From Actinomycetota bacterium (GTDB lineage Bacteria > Actinomycetota > Actinomycetes > S36-B12 > UBA10799): 39,505 nucleotides of DNA. Below the pieces are notes generated by a model that was not told where the DNA came from, searched no databases, and saw only the letters and a program-made list of their open reading frames with translations. The stretch covers positions 1-39,505 of the forward strand of contig CAUJDH010000043.1 of the NCBI GenBank assembly GCA_963169225.1, written 5' to 3'. Below are positions 9,842 to 20,033 of the stretch, in pieces; position 1 is the stretch's first letter; each line of letters starts with the position of its first letter. Both the position numbers and the translations under genes were made by a program.

Positions 9842-9848
9842 CAAGGTG

Positions 9849-11039
<1,191 letters not shown>

Positions 11040-11172
11040 GAGTAGCCTCCTATGAGCTGTCGTTTCTTACGTTCCCACTTGACCTTCAAGTGAGCTTTTC
11101 TTACTTGTTTATTTGTTTCGGTCTTGCACTCAATCCCCAGCCTGACTGCGACTAGAACTTGAGAAGTTTTAC

Positions 11173-13305
11173 TTAGTCACCACGAACTTTCGCGATGATC
11201 TCTTCGGCGACATTGTTCGGAACCTGTGCGTAGGAATCGAACTGCATCGAGAAGCTTGCGCGTCCCTGCGTACGAGACCTGAGGTCACCGACGTAACCGA
11301 ACATCTCTGACAACGGAACGATGGCCTTGACCACGCGTGCACCGCTGCGCTCATCCATGGACTGGATCTGACCACGGCGAGAGTTGAGGTCACCAATGAC
11401 ATCACCCATGAAGTCTTCGGGAGTGAAGACCTCTACTGCCATCATTGGCTCGAGGAGTGCTGGGCCAGCCTTGCGGGCACCTTCTTTGAAGGCCATGGTT
11501 CCAGCGATCTTGAACGCCATTTCCGAAGAGTCAACATCGTGGAACGCACCGTCAAGCAGTGTGACCTTGACATCGACCATCGGGTATCCGGCGAGCACGC
11601 CAGTCTCCATTGCGGCACGGGCACCAGCATCGACCGATGGGATGTATTCGCGAGGAATGCGACCACCGGTGACCTTGTTCTCGAACTCGTAACCGGTCTC
11701 GCTGCGCTCGTCGTCTTCTTCACTTGCGCCAGGAACTGGTGGGTTTGGCTCGATAGCCATAATCACCTTGGCGAACTGACCGGAACCACCAGTCTGCTTC
11801 TTGTGGGTGTAGTCGATCTTCTCGACCGGCTTGGTGAGCGTCTCGCGGTAAGCCACCTGTGGCTTACCAACGTTGGCCTCAACGTTGAACTCACGGCGCA
11901 TACGGTCAACAAGCACGTCCAAGTGAAGCTCACCCATACCGGCGATGATCGTCTGTCCGGTCTCCTCGTCCGAGTGGACGCGGAAAGTTGGGTCTTCGTC
12001 CGAGAGACGCTGGATAGCGGTCGAGAGCTTCTCTTGGTCACTCTTAGTCTTTGGCTCGATGGCGACCTCGATAACCGGAGCCGGGAAGGTCATTGACTCG
12101 AGGATGATCGGATCGGACGGATCACACAGCGTCTCGCCAGTGGTGGTGTCCTTGAGACCCATCACAGCAACGATCTCACCAGCACCTACCGACTCGATCT
12201 CTTCACGCTTATTGGCATGCATTCGGTAGATCTTGCCGATGCGTTCCTTGCGGCCCTTGACTGAGTTAAGAACCGAGGAACCAGCAGTGAGTACACCCGA
12301 GTAGAGGCGAACGAAGGTGAGCTTACCCAAGTGCGGATCAGCAGCGATCTTGAAAGCAAGGATCGACAGTGGCTCATCATCGCTTGGCTGACGCTCAATA
12401 GCAGTCTCTTCATCACCTGGCTTGTGGCCGGTAATCGCGTCGATATCAAGCGGCGACGGCAGGTAGTCAACAACTGCGTCGAGTAGCGGCTGGACACCCT
12501 TGTTCTTGAATGCGGTACCAGTGAGAATTGGGTTTACCGAACCTGCGATGGTGGCGCGGCGGATCGCGGCCTTAAGTTCGTCCACGGTGGGCTCTTCGCC
12601 TTCGAGGAACTTCTCCATCATTTCGTCATCGTTCTCGGAGATCATTTCGATCAAGGCTTCGCGGTACTCCGCGGCTTGGTCGGCAAGATCAGCGGGAATC
12701 TCTTCGACCTCGTAGTCTTCGCCCATTGCAGTCTCGCCGCGCCAGACGAGGGCACGCATACCGACAAGATCAACCACGCCAACGAAATCAGCCTCGGCAC
12801 CAATTGGCAGCTGGGTAACCAGCGCATTGGCTCCGAGGCGTTCTTTGATGGTGTCGACAACCATGAAGAAGTCAGCACCCGTGCGATCGAGCTTGTTGAC
12901 AAAACACATACGAGGAACGTTGTACTTATCGGCCTGGCGCCACACAGTCTCGGACTGTGGTTCCACACCGGCAACACCATCGAACACGGCTACAGCACCG
13001 TCGAGCACGCGCAGCGAGCGCTCCACCTCAACAGTGAAGTCAACGTGGCCTGGAGTGTCAATGATGTTGATCTGGTGATCTTTCCAGTGGCAAGTGGTAG
13101 CGGCAGAAGTAATCGTGATGCCACGCTCCTGCTCTTGCTCCATCCAGTCCATCGTCGCGCCACCATCATGAACTTCACCGATCTTGTAGGTAATACCGGT
13201 GTAGAACAGAATGCGCTCGGTGGTGGTGGTTTTGCCCGCGTCAATGTGCGCCATGATTCCGATGTTGCGGACCATAGCGAGATCAGTTGCGGATCCGTTA
13301 GCCAC
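11173..13305 (-). CDS. fusA: Translation elongation factor G
   Basis: EF-G drives ribosome translocation and, with RRF, recycling. The product is 710 aa with the G1 motif A-H-I-D-A-G-K-T-T, the switch-II D-T-P-G-H and G4 N-K-L-D, then domains II-V; R-G-Q-I-Q-S-M in the C-terminal part is typical. It starts at GTG 13305 after AGGAG. The length is normal, and this is the canonical str-operon copy. It follows rpsG by 63 bp and precedes tuf. Confidence 0.99.
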   Translation of the reverse strand: MANGSATDLAMVRNIGIMAHIDAGKTTTTERILFYTGITYKIGEVHDGGATMDWMEQEQERGITITSAATTCHWKDHQINIIDTPGHVDFTVEVERSLRVLDGAVAVFDGVAGVEPQSETVWRQADKYNVPRMCFVNKLDRTGADFFMVVDTIKERLGANALVTQLPIGAEADFVGVVDLVGMRALVWRGETAMGEDYEVEEIPADLADQAAEYREALIEMISENDDEMMEKFLEGEEPTVDELKAAIRRATIAGSVNPILTGTAFKNKGVQPLLDAVVDYLPSPLDIDAITGHKPGDEETAIERQPSDDEPLSILAFKIAADPHLGKLTFVRLYSGVLTAGSSVLNSVKGRKERIGKIYRMHANKREEIESVGAGEIVAVMGLKDTTTGETLCDPSDPIILESMTFPAPVIEVAIEPKTKSDQEKLSTAIQRLSDEDPTFRVHSDEETGQTIIAGMGELHLDVLVDRMRREFNVEANVGKPQVAYRETLTKPVEKIDYTHKKQTGGSGQFAKVIMAIEPNPPVPGASEEDDERSETGYEFENKVTGGRIPREYIPSVDAGARAAMETGVLAGYPMVDVKVTLLDGAFHDVDSSEMAFKIAGTMAFKEGARKAGPALLEPMMAVEVFTPEDFMGDVIGDLNSRRGQIQSMDERSGARVVKAIVPLSEMFGYVGDLRSRTQGRASFSMQFDSYAQVPNNVAEEIIAKVRGD

Positions 13306-13368
13306 TGGTACTCCTGGTTCTTATTTCTTAGATTGGGGAAAAGGGGGAAAGTTTGTTGTTGGCTGCTA

Positions 13369-13839
13369 CTACCAGCGGTAGTGAGCGAACGCCTTGTTAG
13401 CGTCGGCCATCTTGTGGGTGTCTTCGCGCTTCTTGACCGCAGCTCCCAGACCATTGCTGGCATCTAGGATCTCGTTCATCAGACGCTCGGTCATCGTCTT
13501 CTCGCGACGGGCGCGAGAGTAGTCAGTGAGCCAACGCAATGCGAGGGTGGTCGCGCGAGCTGGCTTGACCTCAACCGGAACCTGGTAGGTGGCGCCACCA
13601 ACGCGGCGGCTCTTAACCTCGATGGTCGGACGGATGTTGTCCAGTGCGCGCTTGAGGGTTGCTACCGGATCGCCTTCGCTCTTCTCACGGACACCTTCGA
13701 GGGCGCCGTAAACGATGGCTTCAGCGGTCGACTTCTTGCCGTCCAGCAGAACCTTGTTCACGAGCTGAGTCACGATCGGGGATTGGTAAACCGGATCAAC
13801 AATGATGGGGCGCTTGGGCGCGGGGCCTTTACGAGGCAT
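13369..13839 (-). CDS. rpsG: 30S ribosomal protein S7
   Basis: S7 starts assembly of the small-subunit head and, in E. coli, represses the str operon. The product is 156 aa, the standard bacterial length. It begins [10 protein letters not shown] and has [23 protein letters not shown], the S7 signature, and ends A-F-A-H-Y-R-W. It lies 2 bp after rpsL. Confidence 0.99.
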   Translation of the reverse strand: MPRKGPAPKRPIIVDPVYQSPIVTQLVNKVLLDGKKSTAEAIVYGALEGVREKSEGDPVATLKRALDNIRPTIEVKSRRVGGATYQVPVEVKPARATTLALRWLTDYSRARREKTMTERLMNEILDASNGLGAAVKKREDTHKMADANKAFAHYRW

Positions 13840-13841
13840 TC

Positions 13842-14213
13842 TTATTTCTCCTTCTTCGCGCCGTAACGACTACGTGATTGCTTGCGGTCCTTGACACCCT
13901 GGGTGTCGAGCGAACCGCGAACGATCTTGTAACGAACACCTGGGAGGTCCTTCACACGACCGCCACGCACGAGCACGATCGAGTGCTCCTGCAAGTTGTG
14001 GCCAACGCCGGGAATGTATGCCGTGACCTCAATGCCGCTCGAGAGCTTCACACGAGCGACCTTACGAAGAGCCGAGTTCGGCTTCTTAGGCGTCGTTGTG
14101 TAGACACGCGTGCAAACGCCGCGGCGCTGGGGGCTTCCCTTGAGCGCGGGCGTCTTGTTCTTTGAGACCTTGTCATGCCGGCCCTTGCGGACTAGCTGCT
14201 GAATGGTTGGCAC
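13842..14213 (-). CDS. rpsL: 30S ribosomal protein S12
   Basis: S12 controls decoding fidelity at the A site. I place the start at GTG 14213 ([12 protein letters not shown]), giving 123 aa, the family length. A GGAG lies 5-6 nt upstream. The ORF track extends it 44 codons further, but that part matches no S12 and covers the operon leader. The streptomycin-sensitive residues are present: the Lys in T-T-P-K-K-P-N-S and the Lys in G-G-R-V-K-D-L-P-G. It is the first gene of the str operon. Confidence 0.97.
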   Translation of the reverse strand: MPTIQQLVRKGRHDKVSKNKTPALKGSPQRRGVCTRVYTTTPKKPNSALRKVARVKLSSGIEVTAYIPGVGHNLQEHSIVLVRGGRVKDLPGVRYKIVRGSLDTQGVKDRKQSRSRYGAKKEK

Positions 14214-14402
14214 CGATTCTCCGTACTGTTGGTTATATAAGTCTTTCCCGTTTTGTGCAGGCCCCAAACAATCTAAAGATCCCCCGACCCCCGCGGATGG
14301 GCGTGTCGCCCTGCTTCCGCACACCGAAGACATGGCTTTCGCCAAAACTCGTAGGTGGATTGTGTCTTTCGATTGGCCGGGATGTCCCAGGCACGGTTTA
14401 AA

Positions 14403-14431
14403 ACATTACCTGACCCAATTTTGGTGGTCAA
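14403..14431 (-). promoter_or_regulatory. Promoter of the str operon (rpsL-rpsG-fusA-tuf)
   Basis: On the minus strand there is a -35 box TTGACC, exactly 17 bp, then a -10 box TAATGT, which fits the actinobacterial TANNNT pattern. The predicted transcription start near 14396 leaves a leader of about 180 nt before rpsL. The leader contains a small GNRA-capped stem (TGGC-GAAA-GCCA) and GC-rich segments. The rest of the 14214-14635 interval holds two hairpins and no convincing gene. Confidence 0.75.
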
Positions 14432-14534
14432 TGCAGGGTCCCCGCTTTTAGCGTCAAACGGGCGTGATTGTCCTCACGAACCTCGGCGAGTCGCGTTATA
14501 TCCATTTGCTTTCATCGGACTACACCCAAGTCGT

Positions 14535-14569
14535 GGTGCATTTCTGTACTTATAGACAAGAAATGCACC
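14535..14569. terminator. 11-bp perfect inverted repeat upstream of the str promoter
   Basis: GGTGCATTTCT and AGAAATGCACC are perfectly complementary around a 13-nt loop. Neither side has a strong U-run, although CTTTT occurs shortly after the stem on the + side. It could end transcripts of the DUF4190 gene (minus strand) before they run into the str promoter. An operator role is also possible. Confidence 0.5.
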
Positions 14570-14592
14570 GCAACTTTTAGGGGTTATACCTG

Positions 14593-14617
14593 GCACCTCG
14601 TTATCCGGACGAGGTGC
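14593..14617 (-). terminator. Hairpin after the DUF4190 gene
   Basis: GCACCTCG and CGAGGTGC form an 8-bp perfect stem with a 9-nt loop, 18 nt downstream of the stop of the minus-strand DUF4190-type gene. The U-run (GTTTTGTGT) lies on the + side, which is the wrong side for that gene, so this may be a U-less terminator. It stands in tandem with the 11-bp repeat just beyond it. Confidence 0.5.
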
Positions 14618-14635
14618 AGGGTTTTGTGTAGAGGA

Positions 14636-15256
14636 TTATGCGGAGTACGGGGTTGGTGTGGGGGTCAGGATCTGGTGTTGTAGGTCGGGATTTGAAGCCA
14701 CGATGACAATCATGACGATGCTGAAAATGATGAACAGGACCCATAGAACAATGTTGATCCAAGACAGAATCTTGGCTGCTGTCACCATTCCAGAACCAGT
14801 CGACCAACCGTTACTTGCCTTGATCTCCTTATCGGCTTTCGATGCCAAGATCAGCGCAATGACTGCCGTAATAACTGGACACACGATCCAAGAAACGATC
14901 GCGAGGATTAAGGCAATCAATGCATTTTGGTTAGTGGCCGGCATTGGCGGTGCCGGAGGCGGAGCTTGATGCCCACCGGGAGCTGCAGCAGGCATTCCAA
15001 CTGGTGGCGCCTGGGGAATCGGTTGACCACCAACTGGTGGCGGAGGTGACTGTGGGCCACCAGTAACACCGTCGGAACCGGGCACTGGCGGAGCAACCGG
15101 CGGAGGAGGTGGTGTCGGTGGCTGAGATGGAGGCACTGGTGGTGTCGGCGGTTGCGGTTTCGGCGGCTGCGGCGGAGTCCCTGGTGGCGTCGGCGGCTGT
15201 GGGGGAACCTGCCCAGCCTGATTGGGATCGTTGGGATTCACAGAATTGTCAGACAT
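14636..15256 (-). CDS. Proline-rich DUF4190-type membrane protein
   Basis: The 206-aa product has two parts. Residues 1 to about 110 are a Pro/Gly-rich cytoplasmic or flexible region with repeated P-P-x-P-P runs. Residues about 110-190 hold two hydrophobic segments (starting A-L-I-A-L-I-L-A-I and I-V-L-W-V-L-F-I-I-F) separated by the small polar loop A-S-K-A-D-K-E-I-K-A-S-N-G-W. This layout is that of DUF4190 proteins, common in actinobacteria and of unknown function. AGGGTGA lies upstream of the ATG. It is a lone gene, divergent from the mod operon. The family call rests on layout and the K-A-D-x-E-I loop. Confidence 0.75.
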   Translation of the reverse strand: MSDNSVNPNDPNQAGQVPPQPPTPPGTPPQPPKPQPPTPPVPPSQPPTPPPPPVAPPVPGSDGVTGGPQSPPPPVGGQPIPQAPPVGMPAAAPGGHQAPPPAPPMPATNQNALIALILAIVSWIVCPVITAVIALILASKADKEIKASNGWSTGSGMVTAAKILSWINIVLWVLFIIFSIVMIVIVASNPDLQHQILTPTPTPYSA

Positions 15257-15383
15257 GTATTCACCCTACTCGGAGTTGGTCGTGAGTTTCATCTCGTACC
15301 TAATCAGACGAATCCGCGCACCATTACTTTTTGGTCTACTCCGGTTGCGCTATAAACCTTTCAAAATTGCGCATACTCGGTGA

Positions 15384-15389
15384 TATCTT
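15384..15389 (+). promoter_or_regulatory. Candidate -10 box for a leaderless mod operon transcript
   Basis: TATCTT (TANNNT type) ends 7 nt before the A of the ATG at 15397. A transcript starting there would be leaderless, which fits the absence of any Shine-Dalgarno sequence upstream of this gene. No clear -35 box is visible. The A/T-rich stretch around it could also hold the binding site of the encoded HTH-Mop regulator. Confidence 0.45.
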
Positions 15390-15396
15390 ATATTTT

Positions 15397-15789
15397 ATGA
15401 CGCAAATTCGGATAAAAGATGCTGCTGCTTTGCTCGGCGTTAGCGATGACACGATTCGACGCTGGATCGATCAGGGTGAACTCCACGCGACGACAGATGC
15501 CAGCAACGTCAAGGTGGTCGACGGCAAAGGGCTTGCGACTCTCGCTCAAGCCCACGCCCACCCAGCCGAGGATCCTTTGGGCATTGAGAGTTCGGCACGT
15601 AATCGGTTCGTTGGACTTGTCACCAAAGTTACTTCGGACAAAGTCATGTCCCAAGTGGAACTACAGTGCGGCCCTTTCCGGGTGGTGTCGCTGATGTCAA
15701 CCGAGGCGGTTAATGAACTTGGCCTCGAAGTCGGATCCATAGGTGTAGCGGCTATCAAATCAACCCATGTAGTGGTGGAGACCAAATGA
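15397..15789 (+). CDS. Molybdate-sensing HTH-Mop (TOBE) regulator
   Basis: The 130-aa protein starts at ATG 15397 (M-T-Q-I-R-I-K-D-A-A); the ORF-track start 22 codons upstream is not supported. Residues 1-60 form a MerR/excisionase-type helix-turn-helix (A-A-A-L-L-G-V-S-D-D-T-I-R-R-W). Residues about 66-130 are a single Mop/TOBE molybdate-binding domain beginning S-A-R-N-R-F-V-G-L-V, with I-K-S-T-H-V-V-V at the end. Its stop overlaps the modA start by 4 bp, so it heads the modABC operon and probably controls it according to molybdate. It differs from E. coli ModE, which has a winged helix and two Mop domains. DNA binding and ligand are inferred. Confidence 0.85.
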   Translation: MTQIRIKDAAALLGVSDDTIRRWIDQGELHATTDASNVKVVDGKGLATLAQAHAHPAEDPLGIESSARNRFVGLVTKVTSDKVMSQVELQCGPFRVVSLMSTEAVNELGLEVGSIGVAAIKSTHVVVETK

Positions 15790-16565
15790 CGAAACTAGCG
15801 TTCAAGATTGCAGCTTTATTCTCTGCCTTGGCCTTGGCACTTACTGCGTGCTCAAGTTCGAACGACAACAATACTGCCGGCTCACCAAGTCAACAAACCC
15901 TCAATGTGTACGCAGCTGCTTCCCTCAAGGGAGTGTTCACTGAACTTGAGTCCGAGTTCGAGAAGGAAAACCCTGGTGTCGATGTTGCCTTCAACTTTGC
16001 TGGATCATCGGATCTGGTTACGCAAATCACCGAGGGCGCACCTGCAACCGTGTTCGCTTCGGCAGATACCAAGAACATGACGAAGCTCCAAGATGCCAAG
16101 CGCGTAGAAGGCACTCCGAAGCAATTCGCCAAGAACACATTGCAAATTGCCGTCCCACCAGCTAATCGTGCAGGCATCTCAAACTTGCAAGACGTAACGA
16201 AGTCGAACGTGCGACGAGTGATTTGTGCGGTTCCTGTCCCTTGCGGGAATGCCACGGAACAACTGGCCAAGAACGCCCAGTTGAACTTCAAACCAGCCAG
16301 CGAAGAACAATCGGTGACCGACGTACTCAACAAGGTAATCGCCGATGAGGCCGATGCTGGAATCGTTTACGTTACGGATGTCAAAGGCGCAGGGGACAAA
16401 GTCGCAGGTATAGAGATCCCGACAAACGTGAACGTTATCAACGACTATCCGATCACTCTGGTTCAAGGAAGCTCCGACCAAGAGTTGGGCCAGAAGTTCA
16501 TTGATCTGGTGCTGAGCGACAAGGGACAACAAGTACTACATGAGGCCGGCTTCCTGGCCCCGTGA
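15786..16565 (+). CDS. modA: Molybdate ABC transporter, substrate-binding lipoprotein
   Basis: ModA captures molybdate outside the membrane for ModBC. The 259-aa product has a lipoprotein signal peptide with lipobox L-T-A-C (Cys 22). The mature part shows the ModA landmarks Y-A-A-A-S-L-K-G (oxyanion-binding Ser), F-N-F-A-G-S-S-D-L and [11 protein letters not shown], and the C-terminal [10 protein letters not shown] that completes the pocket. The start ATG overlaps the regulator's stop by 4 bp, and the stop overlaps modB by 4 bp, indicating coupled translation. Tungstate may also be bound. Confidence 0.95.
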   Translation: MTKLAFKIAALFSALALALTACSSSNDNNTAGSPSQQTLNVYAAASLKGVFTELESEFEKENPGVDVAFNFAGSSDLVTQITEGAPATVFASADTKNMTKLQDAKRVEGTPKQFAKNTLQIAVPPANRAGISNLQDVTKSNVRRVICAVPVPCGNATEQLAKNAQLNFKPASEEQSVTDVLNKVIADEADAGIVYVTDVKGAGDKVAGIEIPTNVNVINDYPITLVQGSSDQELGQKFIDLVLSDKGQQVLHEAGFLAP

Positions 16566-17350
16566 GAAGGTTCCAAGTTGCCGGGATTCCAGGGTGGGTA
16601 TTTTTACCCGCAACCCTAGGGGTGGCTTTTTTGGTCATCCCTTTGGTGGCGATGCTCTCACGCGTCACTTGGGCTGAATTCCCTGCACTGATCAGTTCCG
16701 ACTCGTCACTTGCCGCACTCAAACTCAGCCTGGTCACGGCTGCCTGCAGCACATTGATCTGTCTGATCTTGGGTGTGCCAATTGCGTTAGTTCTGGCTCG
16801 AACACAGCTACCTGGCCGGGCATTCTTGCGAGTATTAGTGCTGCTGCCACTGGTATTACCGCCAGTGGTGAGCGGAATCGCCTTGCTCTATACATTCGGC
16901 CGACGAGGTCTGATCGGTGAACATCTTGATGTGCTGGGAATTCAGATAGCTTTCTCTTCTATCGCGGTGATCTTGGCACAGGCTTTTGTCTCATTGCCAT
17001 TCCTTGTCATCACCATTGAAGGGTCGTTACGCACCTCTGGCGAGAAGTACGAGGCGGTGGCCGCCACTCTGGGAGCACCACCGACAACTGTCCTGCGCCG
17101 GGTCACGCTACCGCTGATCTTGCCAGGACTTTTTGCCGGACTCGTCTTAGCGTTTGCTCGGGCATTGGGAGAATTTGGCGCCACGCTCACATTCGCTGGC
17201 AGTATCGAAGGCGTCACTCGCACTCTGCCGCTGGAGATCTATCTGCAACGAGAAACCGATGCAGCAGCAGCGATCGCTTTGTCGGTTGTCCTGATGCTGG
17301 TGGCCGCAGTCGTGATCTTGCTATCGCGCCAACGAGAAGGGGCCTACTGA
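16562..17350 (+). CDS. modB: Molybdate ABC transporter, permease
   Basis: ModB forms the membrane channel. The 262-aa product has about five or six hydrophobic segments and the cytoplasmic coupling (EAA) loop [18 protein letters not shown], followed by [15 protein letters not shown], the hallmark of ModB/CysT-type permeases. Translation starts at GTG 16562 inside a GTGA overlap with modA. The stop overlaps modC by 1 bp. Confidence 0.95.
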   Translation: MRRFQVAGIPGWVFLPATLGVAFLVIPLVAMLSRVTWAEFPALISSDSSLAALKLSLVTAACSTLICLILGVPIALVLARTQLPGRAFLRVLVLLPLVLPPVVSGIALLYTFGRRGLIGEHLDVLGIQIAFSSIAVILAQAFVSLPFLVITIEGSLRTSGEKYEAVAATLGAPPTTVLRRVTLPLILPGLFAGLVLAFARALGEFGATLTFAGSIEGVTRTLPLEIYLQRETDAAAAIALSVVLMLVAAVVILLSRQREGAY

Positions 17351-18117
17351 TGCTTCGACTTCGCGCACAGATTGCCGAACGAAACTTTGATGTTGATCTT
17401 GAGATCACTGATTTCGCGGTCAATGCCACTCAACATATCGTAATCATGGGACCCAACGGCTCAGGCAAATCCACCATCATCGAGCTACTAGCTGGAACTT
17501 TGGTTCCAGACGATGGTTTCATCCGAGTCGGCCATGATGTCCTTGTTGATCTAGATGCTCAAGGCAAGGGCAAATTCGTACCTCCCCATGAACGCTCCAA
17601 TGGATTACTCGCCCAAGACCCTCTTCTATTCCCTCATTTAAGTGTCCTCGACAATGTGGCGTTTGCACCAAGATCGGCAGGCAAGTCCGTCAATGATGCT
17701 CACCTAACCGCACAACGATTTTTGGATCTGGTGGACTGTGCCCAGTTTGCGGATCGTAAACCACACGAACTCTCAGGCGGGCAAGCCCAACGCGTCGCCA
17801 TTGCTCGCACATTGGCCGCGCATCCAAAAATGATCTTGCTTGACGAACCGATGGCAGCGCTCGATTTTGATTCAGTGCCGGACCTACTTGCGCTGTTCAA
17901 GCGGATCTTGAAGGAACGACTGTCTGTTATGGTCACGCACGACCTCATGGACGCTGCGACATTTGCGGACTACATCGTGATCATGGATCGAGGCCACATT
18001 GCTGAAGCCGGTCCGATCGGCGAGGTGTTAGCGAACCCGCAGTCTCCTTTCGGTTTGAAGCTTGCAGGATACGCTCAGCTACGTCAACGGATCGAGCAAG
18101 ACAACGCGGACAGTTGA
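17350..18117 (+). CDS. modC: Molybdate ABC transporter, ATPase (no Mop domain)
   Basis: The ATPase subunit has Walker A G-P-N-G-S-G-K-S-T, signature L-S-G-G-Q-A-Q-R, Walker B M-I-L-L-D-E-P and the switch His in V-T-H-D. It is 255 aa and ends soon after the nucleotide-binding domain. The C-terminal Mop/TOBE domain found in the about 350-aa E. coli ModC is therefore missing. The operon's first gene encodes a Mop domain instead. The last 39 bp overlap the 3' end of moeA on the opposite strand. Confidence 0.93.
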   Translation: MLRLRAQIAERNFDVDLEITDFAVNATQHIVIMGPNGSGKSTIIELLAGTLVPDDGFIRVGHDVLVDLDAQGKGKFVPPHERSNGLLAQDPLLFPHLSVLDNVAFAPRSAGKSVNDAHLTAQRFLDLVDCAQFADRKPHELSGGQAQRVAIARTLAAHPKMILLDEPMAALDFDSVPDLLALFKRILKERLSVMVTHDLMDAATFADYIVIMDRGHIAEAGPIGEVLANPQSPFGLKLAGYAQLRQRIEQDNADS

Positions 18118-19329
18118 TCCGGCCGATAAGACATCACCCAGGTCGGAGCCAGGTGCATCAAGGTGCATCCCAGGAATCCGGATAAGACAGTTCGCAGCCG
18201 CAGCAACCGAAACTCGATGAGAACCATGGACGTGAGGAGTCTCGACAGTCATAGTGTTCCAATCGAGCGTGGCCGGAAGGTAACGCGTGCGATGTGGCGC
18301 GCGCTTGAGGTCAGCAGTGATCTTGGCTGGCGCCTCAGGAGATTGGTAATGCTTGTGCCCGCCCATCTTACGAATCAATGGTCGGACGAAAAGTTCAAAC
18401 GAGACAAAGGCACTCACGGGATTCCCTGGCAGGCACACCACCGGAGTCTCATCGATAACTCCGTAGCCTTGCGGTTTTCCTGGCTGGATGTCAACGCCAG
18501 TGAAGATACCGCCGCCTAATTTGTTGAACACGTCCTTGACGACTTCGTACGACCCGGCACTCACTCCGCCTGAAGTTACGATGAGGTCACTGCGCTGCGC
18601 GAGTTCTCGAAGTTGAGCCACCGCTTCATCGATATCGTCGGTGAGGGTGATCCTCTCCGAAACGACACCACCTGCCCGTTTAACAAGTTCGCGTCCCTGA
18701 TGACTGTTGGAATCGTAGATGCCACCAGGGGGCAGCTCGATTCCTACGGGGTAGAGCTCATCACCAGTTGCAACTACGCCGACATGAGCTGGCCCCCACA
18801 TAAATACTTGGTCGTGCCCAGACGCGGCTAGTAAACCGATCCGACCGGGCGAAGTGACGTCACCATCCACTCCCACCGAGTCGCCCTTGCGTAAGTCTTC
18901 TCCCGCTTCACGGATCTCCGCTCCCACCGTGACCGACTTGGTGATCGTCACCTGATCAGTGCCGCGGTTGGTCCACTCGACTCGTACAACTGCGTCCGAG
19001 CCGGGCGGGATCGGAGCGCCTGTCATGATGCGCATGGCAGTGCCAGGGGTCAGTGCTACATCACCTGGGCTTCCTGCCGGAACATCGCCAGTTACCTGCA
19101 GAGTCACCGGTACGTTCCGAGTGTCTTCGGCTCGGACCGCATACCCGTCCATTGCCGAGTTGCGAAAAGATGGAAGATCAACTTTGCTCACGTAGGTCTC
19201 AGCTAAGGGCTGGCCATAATTGTCGGCAAGTACTGATCGAACCTTCCGAAGTGGCTGATCGCAAAGATCGAGTATGCGCTGCCGATACTCTTGCTCACTC
19301 ATCAGCGCACCGGACTTTTCACTGCTCAT
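18079..19329 (-). CDS. moeA: Molybdopterin molybdenumtransferase MoeA
   Basis: MoeA inserts molybdate into adenylylated molybdopterin. The product is 416 aa, the normal length. It carries S-A-M-D-G-Y-A-V-R in domain I, R-I-M-T-G-A-P-I-P-P-G-S-D-A-V, the MPT-binding T-S-G-G-V-S-A-G and L-P-G-N-P-V-S-A-F. Domain IV is at the C-terminus. It is divergent from mobA with only 47 bp between them and converges with modC, overlapping it by 39 bp. A downstream Met (M-S-E-Q-E-Y) is an alternative start. Confidence 0.96.
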   Translation of the reverse strand: MSSEKSGALMSEQEYRQRILDLCDQPLRKVRSVLADNYGQPLAETYVSKVDLPSFRNSAMDGYAVRAEDTRNVPVTLQVTGDVPAGSPGDVALTPGTAMRIMTGAPIPPGSDAVVRVEWTNRGTDQVTITKSVTVGAEIREAGEDLRKGDSVGVDGDVTSPGRIGLLAASGHDQVFMWGPAHVGVVATGDELYPVGIELPPGGIYDSNSHQGRELVKRAGGVVSERITLTDDIDEAVAQLRELAQRSDLIVTSGGVSAGSYEVVKDVFNKLGGGIFTGVDIQPGKPQGYGVIDETPVVCLPGNPVSAFVSFELFVRPLIRKMGGHKHYQSPEAPAKITADLKRAPHRTRYLPATLDWNTMTVETPHVHGSHRVSVAAAANCLIRIPGMHLDAPGSDLGDVLSAGSTVRVVLLDPLT

Positions 19330-19376
19330 CTCAGTAGTATTGCGCTATCAACTACCTGATCCAAGCTGAGGTGACA

Positions 19377-20033
19377 ATGGCCAATCTCGAGTCGAGCCAA
19401 GGTTCGCTGCCGTTCGATGCCATCGTGCTCGCCGGCGGCCGCTCCACCCGACTTGGTCGTAACAAGCTCAATGAATCACTCGGAAACCGGACAATCCTTG
19501 AGCGGGTTGTCATGTCGCTGGAGTTGGCGGACACGGTAGTGGTTGTAGGTACCGAACAAACCGCAGACCTATCTCAACTGATGATTACCACTGGTCGCTC
19601 CACCGAGAAGTTGATCATAACCAGTGAAGATCCTCCAGGTTCTGGACCAGCAATGGGAATCGCGGCAGGCATCGCCGCCCTAGGACAATCCGAGCCCTAT
19701 AAGCACACCGTTATTCTCGGCGGCGACATGCCTTTCGTCTCCACTGCGATCCCCTCGCTTCTCACTGCCTTATCTACACATCGAGTCGCCGTCCTTGTCG
19801 ATAACGACAATCAGATGCAATATCTCGCAAGTGCTTGGAACCACGAATCGCTTATCCGTGCGGCGAGCAATGTGCGGCAGGGAGATTCGGTCCGCTCACT
19901 ATTTGCCGGAATCGAAATAGCCCAAGTTCTTGACCGACATCAGGCCAGTATCGACATCGATACCGAAGCTGACCTTGGCCGAGCTATTGCGAAACTTGAT
20001 GCTGCTCCACCAAAGCCTCCACCTTCGTCTTGA
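19377..20033 (+). CDS. mobA: Molybdenum cofactor guanylyltransferase MobA
   Basis: MobA joins GMP to molybdopterin to form MGD, the form needed by NarG. The nucleotide-binding motif V-L-A-G-G-R-S-T-R-L-G-R-N-K is near residue 15, and I-L-G-G-D-M-P-F-V is the metal-binding Asp motif. A GAGG 5 nt before ATG 19377 favours this start over GTG 19371. The product is 218 aa. Its last 50 bp overlap the DUF6457 gene on the opposite strand. To my knowledge related actinobacterial MobA proteins can carry DUF6457 as a fused domain; here it is separate. Confidence 0.9.
   Translation: MANLESSQGSLPFDAIVLAGGRSTRLGRNKLNESLGNRTILERVVMSLELADTVVVVGTEQTADLSQLMITTGRSTEKLIITSEDPPGSGPAMGIAAGIAALGQSEPYKHTVILGGDMPFVSTAIPSLLTALSTHRVAVLVDNDNQMQYLASAWNHESLIRAASNVRQGDSVRSLFAGIEIAQVLDRHQASIDIDTEADLGRAIAKLDAAPPKPPPSS

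Noticed and set aside
11040-11172. Separate tuf promoter or + strand terminator between fusA and tuf
   Set aside because: CACTTGA/TCAAGTG makes a 7-bp stem with a T-rich + side, but no + strand gene ends here, and no -35/-10 pair of good quality with proper spacing was found on the minus strand.
12676-13467. 263-aa + strand ORF opposite fusA and rpsG
   Set aside because: A shadow of EF-G; it crosses a gene boundary on the opposite strand and has no recognisable domain.
14214-14345. 44-codon N-terminal extension of S12 in the ORF track
   Set aside because: S12 starts at M/V-P-T-I-Q-Q-L in all bacteria; the extension overlaps the promoter-derived leader, and GTG 14213 has its own ribosome binding site.
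15331-15396. 22-codon upstream extension of the HTH-Mop regulator
   Set aside because: The HTH fold starts at M-T-Q-I-R-I-K; the extension lies in the promoter and contains the candidate -10 box.
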